From positions 1 through 5,256 of the forward strand of contig DBSW01000050.1 of NCBI GenBank assembly GCA_002306745.1: 5,256 bases of DNA, in the 5' to 3' direction. The position numbers and the translations under genes were made by a program. How positions within the stretch are numbered: the first letter of the stretch is position 1; each line of letters opens with the position of its first letter. Below, piece by piece: positions 1-5,256 of the stretch. The stretch is from Dehalococcoidia bacterium UBA1332. GTDB taxonomy: Bacteria > Chloroflexota > Dehalococcoidia > Lucifugimonadales > Lucifugimonadaceae. The notes under the pieces are model-generated. The model saw only the letters and a program-made list of their open reading frames with translations, ran no database searches and had not been told where the DNA came from.

Positions 1-20
1 GGATAATGCCAGCGGAGGGA
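1..20 (+). promoter_or_regulatory. TPP riboswitch (THI box), 3' end only
   Basis: The first 20 bases, GGATAATGCCAGCGGAGGGA, match the strongly conserved 3' part of the thiamine-pyrophosphate aptamer, whose usual form is CUGAUCUGGnUAAUnCCAGCGnAGGGA. The 5' half (P1, P2 and the CUGAGA pyrimidine-sensing loop) lies before the window, so only a fragment is seen. The next gene encodes a thiamine-binding protein, which independently supports the call. The element normally lowers expression when TPP is bound. Here the GGAGGG at 14-19 is also the thiB Shine-Dalgarno, so translational control by occluding the ribosome site is the likely mode. No terminator hairpin lies between the aptamer and the gene. 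The recognition is from sequence memory; the fold cannot be checked without the missing half. Confidence 0.9.
14..19 (+). promoter_or_regulatory. Shine-Dalgarno of thiB, inside the riboswitch
   Basis: GGAGGG ends 7 nt before the ATG at 27, an ideal spacing. It decides the thiB start: the upstream in-frame ATG at 6 lies within the UAAU-GCC aptamer core and has no ribosome site visible before it. The motif coincides with the conserved GCGnAGGGA end of the aptamer, so ribosome binding and ligand-bound folding would compete for the same bases. Confidence 0.75.
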
Positions 21-26
21 AAATCA

Positions 27-1145
27 ATGAGAGACAAATCACTCGTACAAGTTATCGTTATTGCGTCTTGCTTTTTGCTAACGGCAATCGGGCTTAGTTG
101 TTCCAGCGACGACAAAACCAAAAATGCCAATGAGTGCTTTGCGGATCCGAGTTTGCCTCTCATTGAAATGTCAGCTTCAGCGGGTGATGATCTTTCTGGC
201 ACAACTATTGATCTAATAACTTATGACGCTTTTCTCCCACCAGAAGGAGCATTTGAAGGGTTTACCGCCAAAACGGGGATACAGGTCAACCTACTTCAAA
301 GCGCAGATACTGGGACTATGGTTTCGCAGTCGGTGCTAACCTCCGGAGACCCAGTGGCCGATGTCATGTTCGGAATCGACAATACATTTCTTTGTCGAGG
401 ACTTACTAATGACATTTTCCAGCCTTATCTTGCATCAACCATTGATCAGCTTTCTAGTGACCTTCTTCTAGACCCTTATCATCGAGTTACGCCAGTTGAT
501 TATGGTGACATATGTGTAAATTTTTGGATAGACGAAGTTGGCGAAGAACCGTCAACAATTACACAATTAACATCATCGAAATACGCAGGAGAATTTGTAA
601 CACAGAATCCTGAAACATCGGCACCTGGGATGGGCTTTTTGTTAGCGACAATTGCATATTTTGGAGAAGAAGGCTGGCAAGAGTTCTGGAGAGACTTACG
701 CGATAACGATGTAATAGTCGAATCAGGGTGGACTGAATCCTATTACGGTGACTTCATCGCTGGCGGGGGCGATCGATCAATCGTAACCAGTTACCTTACT
801 AGTCCAATAGCAGAATTTATTTACGCGCCTGAACCACTCGAAATGCCGCCAACAGCAGTAATTAAGGACACCTGCTTTAGATCGGTAGAGTTTGCAGGAA
901 TTTTACGAGGGACCGATGAGCCAATAGCTTCAGCATTGCTAGTCGACTTCTTAACATCAACTTCCTTCCAAGAATTACTCCCTGAAACAAACTTTGTATT
1001 ACCAGCTAACTCAGAAGCTGTCCTGCCGGATGACTTTCAAAGATTCCTCCCAGTCGCCGTAAATTCTGCGACACTGCCACCTGAAGAGATTGATGCTTTT
1101 CGGGACGAGTGGACCGAACAATGGACTCAAATTGTTTTACGATGA
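27..1145 (+). CDS. thiB: Thiamine ABC transporter, substrate-binding lipoprotein ThiB
   Basis: This 372-aa extracytoplasmic solute-binding protein captures thiamine, TMP or TPP and delivers it to ThiP. A basic start (MRDK) and a hydrophobic segment (about 6-24) lead to Cys25, followed by SSDD, which suggests a lipid-anchored protein; the box before it (GLSC) is imperfect, and IASC at Cys15 fits the motif better but leaves a very short hydrophobic core. Family hallmarks recalled from E. coli ThiB align throughout: TYDAF near the mature N-terminus, ADVMFGIDN, TPVDYGD (155-161), QNPETSAPGMGFLL (193-206), SGWTESYYG (234-241, with ligand-site Trp235), SYLTSP, and a C-terminal ETNFVLPAN. In the last motif Phe323 stands where E. 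coli has Trp. ATG 27 is preferred to ATG 6 because of its Shine-Dalgarno. It is the first gene of a thiBPQ operon behind a TPP riboswitch, and its 3' end overlaps the open frame of thiP. Thiamine specificity is well supported; the exact phosphorylated form is not known. Confidence 0.93.
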   Translation: MRDKSLVQVIVIASCFLLTAIGLSCSSDDKTKNANECFADPSLPLIEMSASAGDDLSGTTIDLITYDAFLPPEGAFEGFTAKTGIQVNLLQSADTGTMVSQSVLTSGDPVADVMFGIDNTFLCRGLTNDIFQPYLASTIDQLSSDLLLDPYHRVTPVDYGDICVNFWIDEVGEEPSTITQLTSSKYAGEFVTQNPETSAPGMGFLLATIAYFGEEGWQEFWRDLRDNDVIVESGWTESYYGDFIAGGGDRSIVTSYLTSPIAEFIYAPEPLEMPPTAVIKDTCFRSVEFAGILRGTDEPIASALLVDFLTSTSFQELLPETNFVLPANSEAVLPDDFQRFLPVAVNSATLPPEEIDAFRDEWTEQWTQIVLR

Positions 1146-2805
1146 CGACTACAAAACGAATTCGACATTTGCCATTCAGTTGAACAATTATCAAAAAATC
1201 TTAACAGTAACTGCGTTAATAGTTAGTACTGTTTTTTTCTCTATTTTCTATTTTTTTCCTCTCGGAAAAATTCTTTGGTACGGTTTATCCCCCGAAAATA
1301 TTACCGCAGTATTTGGATCGCATACCACATGGAAAATCATATGGTTCACACTATGGCAAGCCTTAATCTCGACTGCTGTTTCGTTATGTGTAGGGATATT
1401 AATTGCAAATATTCTTACTCGGTTTAACTTTCGGGGGAGAGGTGCATTAAGCGTGCTCGCAACTATCCCCTTTGTAATGCCAACAGTAGTGGTGGCGTCT
1501 GCTTTTCTGTCTCTGAATTCACTATTTAAGCTCGAAGGAACTGTGTTTAGTCTAGAAGGGGGACCCTTCGGGATAATCGTTGCTCACGTTTTTTTTAACA
1601 CAGCGATAGTTGTTCGAACACTCGGAGGGTGGTGGGGGCAGTTATCTTTAGACCCTGAATATGCTGCAAGAACTCTAGGTGCTGGAACTTTCAAAACATT
1701 CTTTCTCGTTACCTTTCCGCGTTTGAAACCAGCACTGATCGCAGCAGGGTCATTGGCGTTCTTATTTACATTCACCTCCTTTGGGATCATCCTTATACTG
1801 GGCTCTCTTAAGGAGGCAACTATTGAAACGGAGATATGGAGATACGCAACACAGCGTATAGATATCAATACCGCAGCAGCGCTAGGAATCGCACAACTAG
1901 CAATCGTGGTTCTTATGCTCACAATTAATTCTCGACTTAGAAGTAAATATGGCACATCCGAACTTGGGTCAATCGCAGTGAGCGACGGAAGCACGCATAC
2001 AACAAAATTCAGGAGGGCCCGACTTTACTCTGGAGTACTCTTTACCCTTCTTTTTCTAGGAACCCCACTAGTTCTATTGATTGAACGTTCATTGAGGACT
2101 CCTAATGGCTACTCGTTCACTTATTATCGAGCGATATTCACTAAAAGTGTATCGGACCGATTTAGTATCTTTGAAACTCGAACTGCGATTATCAATTCAA
2201 TTACATGGGCACTCCTTGCTATGGCAATCGCAACGATACTCGGATATCTAGCAGCTGTTCTTCTGTCATCACCTTCAGAAAAGATTAGCAAACTGACAGA
2301 CGTACTTTTCCTGCTTCCGTTAGGCACATCTGGAGTATTGCTAGGCTTTGGCATTATTGTGACACTAAATAGCTCTTTTTGGGATATACGTTCTAGCTGG
2401 TGGATTATTCCGATAGCACAAGCAATCCTAGGGATTGGACTGGTGGCTCGAATAGTTGGAACAGCTCTCCGTGATGTCAATACTGAAATGCGGGATGCGG
2501 CAAAAGTTCTTGGTGCATCTGATGTTAAAATATGGCGGCACGTAGATTTACCGATTATTTCAAAATCATTAATTGCAGGAGCATCGTTCTCATTCGCAAT
2601 CGCAATAGGGGAATTCGGCGCAACAGCATTTTTAGTCCGGCCACAAAGGCCGACTATTCCAACAACTATCTTTAATTTACTGGGTAGACCAGGAGCATCG
2701 ACATATGGTCAAGCAATGGCACTCTGCGTTGTGCTGGCCGGTGTAACAGCGATATCAATAGGTCTCCTAGATAGAACCGGGACGGTGATTCGTGACACCG
2801 CATAA
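1090..2805 (+). CDS. thiP: Thiamine ABC transporter, fused two-domain permease ThiP
   Basis: This membrane channel subunit of the thiamine importer has up to 571 aa and about 12 predicted membrane segments. Two BPD-type permease domains are fused in one chain, as in ThiP and FbpB-like proteins. Each has an EAA loop that docks on the ATPase: YAARTLGAG with FP at 209-210 in the first half, and DAAKVLGAS with LP at 487-488 in the second. The first half also holds IVAHVFFNTAIVVRTL, close to the equivalent E. coli ThiP stretch. The start is uncertain. The frame is open from ATG 1090/1093, giving a 56-bp overlap with thiB and an acidic N-terminus with a weak GAAGAG ahead. TTG 1132 and TTG 1180 are alternatives, the latter just before membrane segment 1. 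An out-of-frame ATG at the thiB stop encodes a more typical basic N-terminus. E. coli ThiP, at about 536 aa, would fit a start near 1180. The 3' end overlaps thiQ by 14 bp. Confidence 0.9.
   Translation: MMLFGTSGPNNGLKLFYDDDYKTNSTFAIQLNNYQKILTVTALIVSTVFFSIFYFFPLGKILWYGLSPENITAVFGSHTTWKIIWFTLWQALISTAVSLCVGILIANILTRFNFRGRGALSVLATIPFVMPTVVVASAFLSLNSLFKLEGTVFSLEGGPFGIIVAHVFFNTAIVVRTLGGWWGQLSLDPEYAARTLGAGTFKTFFLVTFPRLKPALIAAGSLAFLFTFTSFGIILILGSLKEATIETEIWRYATQRIDINTAAALGIAQLAIVVLMLTINSRLRSKYGTSELGSIAVSDGSTHTTKFRRARLYSGVLFTLLFLGTPLVLLIERSLRTPNGYSFTYYRAIFTKSVSDRFSIFETRTAIINSITWALLAMAIATILGYLAAVLLSSPSEKISKLTDVLFLLPLGTSGVLLGFGIIVTLNSSFWDIRSSWWIIPIAQAILGIGLVARIVGTALRDVNTEMRDAAKVLGASDVKIWRHVDLPIISKSLIAGASFSFAIAIGEFGATAFLVRPQRPTIPTTIFNLLGRPGASTYGQAMALCVVLAGVTAISIGLLDRTGTVIRDTA
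1142..1183 (+). other. Mini-ORF at the thiB-thiP junction (possible displaced thiP start)
   Basis: An ATG overlaps the thiB stop as ATGA (1142-1145), the classic arrangement for translational coupling. It opens a 13-codon frame reading MTTTKRIRHLPFS, which ends at TGA 1181-1183. That stop overlaps an in-frame thiP TTG codon (TTGA, 1180-1183). The peptide is basic and looks like the cytoplasmic N-terminus of a permease, directly before the thiP region LNNYQK and its first membrane segment. It could be the true thiP start separated by a one-base frameshift (natural or a sequencing error), a short coupling ORF that lets ribosomes restart at TTG 1180, or chance. No Shine-Dalgarno is evident before either start. 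Confidence 0.35.
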
Positions 2806-3826
2806 GGGCCTTATAATTGAAAACCTCGAAGTATCAATTGGCGGACAGCAGATATTGCATGACGTTTCTGTTGACGTTGAGCCGGGGACTATAACCACGC
2901 TATTGGGCCCAAGTGGATGTGGGAAGACCACACTCCTCAAGGCAATAGTTGGACTGATTCCAGTAGATGAAGGGGATATAAGTCTCAACTCAACGAGTCT
3001 TGTATCGACCCCTTCCCATAAGAGAGGAATAGGCTTAATGTTTCAAAGCAACGCACTATTTCCTCACAAAAACGTGGAACGAAATGTTTCCTTTGGTTTG
3101 CAAATGCAGGGACAAAAACCTGAAGAGTATCAAGGAAGAGTTTCGGAGATGCTAGAGCTAGTCGGCTTATCTGGATATAACCACCGAAATGTGGACACAT
3201 TATCTGGAGGAGAACGGCAACGGGTTGCTTTAGCTCGTGCATTAGCTCCGAACCCAAATGTTCTTCTATTGGACGAACCGTTTAATTCATTAGATAGATC
3301 GCTGCGATCAACATTGCTTCAAGAAGTTCGAAATCTTTTAAAAATCCTAAATATCGCTGCAGTCCATGTAACCCATGATTGGGATGAGGCTACACGAATC
3401 GCAGACAACATAACCTTTATGAAGGATGGTGAAATCATTAGGACCGGTTTAATTGAAGAAATAATAATGAACCCAAAATACTCTATTGTGGCTGACCTAA
3501 TTGGACTGGAAAGCTGTTGGAATCCAATCATTTTTGAAGAGAACAGAACTTCATTTTTCGACACTCCGTGGGGCAGGAGAAAGGTTGATTTCATCGATCC
3601 TAAGAGCTTTGTCGCTCTGATAAGACCTGAAAACGTTCAGATAGCCACCGGTGGAACCGACGCAGAAGTCCAGTCAAAAATAGCCGTATTCGGGGAGTGG
3701 ATTTATAAATGCCGAATAGGAACTGACTTTATTGTCTCTGTCAAAACAAGGAGCAACTACGCGATAGGGGAGAGTATCAGCCTTTACGCCGACGTAAACC
3801 ATGTCGAAATTCTAGAAGTCCTCTAG
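2792..3826 (+). CDS. thiQ: Thiamine ABC transporter, ATP-binding protein ThiQ (with C-terminal extension)
   Basis: This 344-aa cytoplasmic ATPase powers the ThiBP importer. All ABC motifs are intact: Walker A GPSGCGKTT (39-47), Q-loop Gln85 in MFQ, signature LSGGERQRVALARAL (from 137), Walker B VLLLDEP with Asp161 and Glu162, D-loop SLD (166-168), and switch His195 in VTHD. Residues from about 235 to 344 form an extra domain containing ALIRPENVQI, the style of segment seen in the TOBE-type regulatory regions of PotA/FbpC/CysA ATPases. E. coli ThiQ is only about 232 aa and lacks it. The start is GTG at 2792, overlapping the thiP stop by 14 bp, with a weak GGGA 9 nt upstream, so translation is probably coupled to thiP. 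By sequence alone it could be called a generic Fe3+/spermidine-type ATPase; the role in thiamine uptake rests on the operon. Confidence 0.88.
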   Translation: MTPHKGLIIENLEVSIGGQQILHDVSVDVEPGTITTLLGPSGCGKTTLLKAIVGLIPVDEGDISLNSTSLVSTPSHKRGIGLMFQSNALFPHKNVERNVSFGLQMQGQKPEEYQGRVSEMLELVGLSGYNHRNVDTLSGGERQRVALARALAPNPNVLLLDEPFNSLDRSLRSTLLQEVRNLLKILNIAAVHVTHDWDEATRIADNITFMKDGEIIRTGLIEEIIMNPKYSIVADLIGLESCWNPIIFEENRTSFFDTPWGRRKVDFIDPKSFVALIRPENVQIATGGTDAEVQSKIAVFGEWIYKCRIGTDFIVSVKTRSNYAIGESISLYADVNHVEILEVL

Positions 3827-3829
3827 TCC

Positions 3830-4828
3830 CTAGTTATTAAACGCTTCAGCGATTAGTTCGTAAGAGCGTAGCCGTTGACTGTGGCTAAAGCAGATAGTCA
3901 CGATAAGCAATTCTTCAGCGCAATAGTCATCCGCGATAGCACAAAGCTCATTTTTAACAATTTCTGGAGTTCCGATTACCATAGGTCGACTTGGGGACTG
4001 AAATCTTTGATTATCTAACTCTTCGTTCACATCTTTAACATGGCTCGTGTCTGGTATGGGACCGCGAAGCCCAGAAGATCTCCAAACTTCTAAGCTTGAT
4101 AACATTTGTCGTGCTTCTTTATCGGAATCAGCGCACAATACACTAACTCCAACACTTACGCTTGGGTCGGGGTGCTGCTCAGAGGGGGAGTAGTGCTCTC
4201 GGTAAAGGTCACAGGTAGCGGCGCCATGGCCATTGATAAAATGTGCCCAGCTTAAAGGGAGGCCAGAATGTGCGGCAACACTCGCAGATCCGTCGCTAGA
4301 CGCCAACAGCCATATTTCTGGGCTAGAAGGGGTTGAGGGTAGAGCTTCAACCCCAGATAAAGGACCTGTGTGAATTGTTTTTCCACTAAGGAGCTGTCGG
4401 AGTGCCAGAACGGATTCCAAGTAATTCTCAGACCCAGAAGAGTTCCCCGTCGACTGAAAAGCATACGCTGTGCGGGCATCTGAACCTGGGGCCCGTCCTA
4501 AGCCGAGGTCAATGCGATTCGGATGAAGTGCTTCGAGGACTTTAAAGTTCTCAGCAACTTTGAGAGGGGAGTAATGACTTAGCATTACTCCACCAGAACC
4601 TACACGGATACTTTTAGTGTTTTCAGCTATATGGCCGATGAGGATTTCTGGGCTAGAACCAGCTAGGCCGTGCATCCCGTGGTGTTCAGCGACCCAATAG
4701 CGATAATATCCTAGTTCATCTGCACGTATTGCTAGCTGAATAGAGTTTCGCAGAGCCTCTGATGGAGTAGTGCCCTCCGATACTGGGCTTTGATCTAATA
4801 CTGAAAGACGCACAATATATAGTCCCAT
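3830..4828 (-). CDS. LLM-class (luciferase-like) flavin-dependent monooxygenase
   Basis: This 332-aa TIM-barrel oxidoreductase of the bacterial-luciferase superfamily is expected to use reduced FMN supplied by a partner reductase and O2. It belongs to the single-subunit MsnO8/YhbW-like group, judged from LSVLDQSPVSEG at the N-terminus (8-19), YWVAEHHGMHGLAGSSPEIL (44-63), VGSGGVMLSHYSPLKVAENF (76-95), HPNRIDLGLGRAPG (102-115) and a C-terminal IGTPEIV...LLIVTI...RLRSYELIAEAF. The length is normal and the gene looks intact. The ATG at 4828 is supported by GAGG (complement of 4834-4837) 5 nt upstream. The substrate is unknown for most of this group. The gene converges on thiQ with a 3-bp gap, so the tail-to-tail neighbourhood does not by itself link it to thiamine. 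No partner flavin reductase is seen in the window. Confidence 0.9.
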   Translation of the reverse strand: MGLYIVRLSVLDQSPVSEGTTPSEALRNSIQLAIRADELGYYRYWVAEHHGMHGLAGSSPEILIGHIAENTKSIRVGSGGVMLSHYSPLKVAENFKVLEALHPNRIDLGLGRAPGSDARTAYAFQSTGNSSGSENYLESVLALRQLLSGKTIHTGPLSGVEALPSTPSSPEIWLLASSDGSASVAAHSGLPLSWAHFINGHGAATCDLYREHYSPSEQHPDPSVSVGVSVLCADSDKEARQMLSSLEVWRSSGLRGPIPDTSHVKDVNEELDNQRFQSPSRPMVIGTPEIVKNELCAIADDYCAEELLIVTICFSHSQRLRSYELIAEAFNN

Positions 4829-4836
4829 TAATGCCT

Positions 4837-4853
4837 CATGAAGTCACATCATG
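4837..4853. promoter_or_regulatory. Imperfect 17-bp dyad beside the monooxygenase start (possible operator)
   Basis: CATGAAGTCACATCATG reads nearly the same on the other strand: 14 of 17 positions are symmetric, with perfect outer arms CATGA/TCATG. It touches the GAGG ribosome site of the minus-strand monooxygenase and lies 9 to 25 bases upstream of its ATG. A bound regulator here would block initiation. Only one copy is seen and no regulator gene is in the window, so the functional reading is inference. Confidence 0.3.
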
Positions 4854-4878
4854 CAGAAAAGTTAGCTGTACACGGATA

Positions 4879-4908
4879 TTGAGGATCTTTAGAGCAAGAA
4901 AGTATGTT
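4879..4908 (+). promoter_or_regulatory. Weak candidate promoter for the plus-strand membrane-protein gene
   Basis: TTGAGG (4879-4884) and TATGTT (4903-4908) sit 18 bp apart in the 131-bp divergent spacer, about 50 bp before the ATG at 4960. They resemble sigma-70 -35 and -10 boxes only partly. The spacer must hold promoters for two divergent genes, but on the minus strand I found no convincing pair. Confidence 0.2.
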
Positions 4909-4959
4909 CGAAGCTAATTTATGGAATGATATTGGATATCAACTATAAGAAGGAGCAGT

Positions 4960-5256
4960 ATGAAACCTAAACTTTTACATGCCTGGGTTAGCAACAGAGC
5001 AAGCGACTTAAGAATGATGGTCCTTGTCTATACGGCAGCAACGATTGGAACTTTATTTCTAGTTCGAGATGCGGCTAGCTTTGGTAGCGAAATGCAATTT
5101 GCAATTGCTGCAGCAATTATCTCATTCGGAGTAAATGCAATTGTCTGGTTTGATGGAGCTATCGCTGACATAGGAGCGAGTACATCATCTATGGATGAAG
5201 AGCTAGCTAACTCTGAAATAGGCAAGAACTTTAAGAAAGCCCCGTTCATCATGTTT
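4960..5256 (+). CDS. Unrecognised membrane protein, N-terminal 99 residues (cut by window end)
   Basis: An open frame runs from ATG 4960 to the right edge with no stop, giving 99 residues. AAGGAG (4950-4955) lies 4 nt before the ATG and supports the start. The protein begins MKPKLLHAWVSNRASDLR, a basic cytoplasmic-type end. A hydrophobic segment follows (about 19-36, MMVLVYTAATIGTLFLV), then a short acidic loop with DAASFGSE, a second segment (about 49-65, FAIAAAIISFGVNAIVW), and a polar stretch rich in Asp, Glu and Ser (DIGASTSSMDEELANSE). The fragment ends with a renewed basic-hydrophobic run (KNFKKAPFIMF) that may lead into a third segment. I do not recognise the family. The gene diverges from the monooxygenase gene and could share its control region. 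Confidence 0.7.
   Translation, partial: MKPKLLHAWVSNRASDLRMMVLVYTAATIGTLFLVRDAASFGSEMQFAIAAAIISFGVNAIVWFDGAIADIGASTSSMDEELANSEIGKNFKKAPFIMF

Noticed and set aside
6..26. Upstream in-frame ATG at 6 as the thiB start
   Set aside because: It lies in the conserved core of the TPP aptamer, has no ribosome site in view, and would add MPAEGKS before a normal basic signal-peptide start at 27.
1808..1816. Near-perfect Shine-Dalgarno TTAAGGAGG inside thiP
   Set aside because: The next ATG (1836) is 19 nt away, out of the thiP frame, and opens only a short frame without recognisable content. The permease frame continues unbroken, so this is likely a chance codon run.
1584..1994. 136-aa minus-strand frame antisense to thiP
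   Set aside because: It is fully inside a permease domain with an intact EAA motif on the plus strand, and has no recognisable motif of its own.
2802..2814. Near-palindrome ATAAGGGCCTTAT at the thiP-thiQ junction
   Set aside because: The 6-bp arms have a 1-base centre, too tight for an RNA hairpin, and there is no T-run. The bases are coding for both genes, so a terminator or operator is unlikely.
3830..4828. Assigning the monooxygenase a thiamine-degrading or salvage role
   Set aside because: Its neighbour is convergent, not co-transcribed, and the family's substrates are diverse. Adjacency alone does not support a pathway claim.
4928..4940. Dyad GATATTGGATATC upstream of the last gene
   Set aside because: Five-base AT-rich arms around a 3-base centre occur easily by chance in such a spacer, and nothing else supports a binding site.
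5028..5252. 74-aa minus-strand frame at the right end
   Set aside because: It lies antisense to the plus-strand membrane-protein frame, which has a good ribosome site and typical membrane-protein content; the antisense product looks like no known protein.

Overview
The window carries a bacterial thiamine-uptake operon, thiB-thiP-thiQ, on the plus strand. It opens inside the 3' end of a TPP riboswitch. After the operon comes a convergent gene for a luciferase-like flavin monooxygenase on the minus strand, then a 131-bp divergent intergenic region, then the start of an unrecognised plus-strand membrane protein that runs off the right edge. The base composition is moderately AT-rich. The compact layout (overlapping genes, a 3-bp convergent gap) and the lipoprotein-type binding protein fit a free-living, streamlined bacterium. 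A low-GC planktonic actinobacterium is possible, but this is a guess, because nothing here fixes the phylum.

Layout: 1-20 is the conserved 3' strand of a THI-box (TPP) aptamer, whose last bases also form the Shine-Dalgarno of thiB. 27-1145 is thiB, the thiamine/TPP-binding lipoprotein. 1090-2805 is thiP, a fused two-domain permease whose start is uncertain. 2792-3826 is thiQ, the ATPase, with a GTG start and an extra C-terminal domain. 3830-4828 (minus) is the LLM-family oxidoreductase. 4829-4959 is intergenic, with a dyad next to the minus-strand gene and a weak candidate promoter for the plus-strand gene. 4960 to the end is a truncated membrane protein.

The three thi genes should form one importer: ThiB captures thiamine or its phosphates outside the membrane, ThiP forms the channel, and ThiQ hydrolyses ATP. 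The riboswitch remnant implies shut-down when intracellular TPP is high, probably by hiding the thiB ribosome binding site. The operon's function is therefore supported twice, by protein similarity and by the RNA element. No clearly undescribed system is visible. The points most worth a second look are the thiP 5' end (a 13-codon mini-ORF and possible frameshift), the Shine-Dalgarno placed inside the aptamer, the C-terminal extension of ThiQ, and the dyad at the monooxygenase gene.
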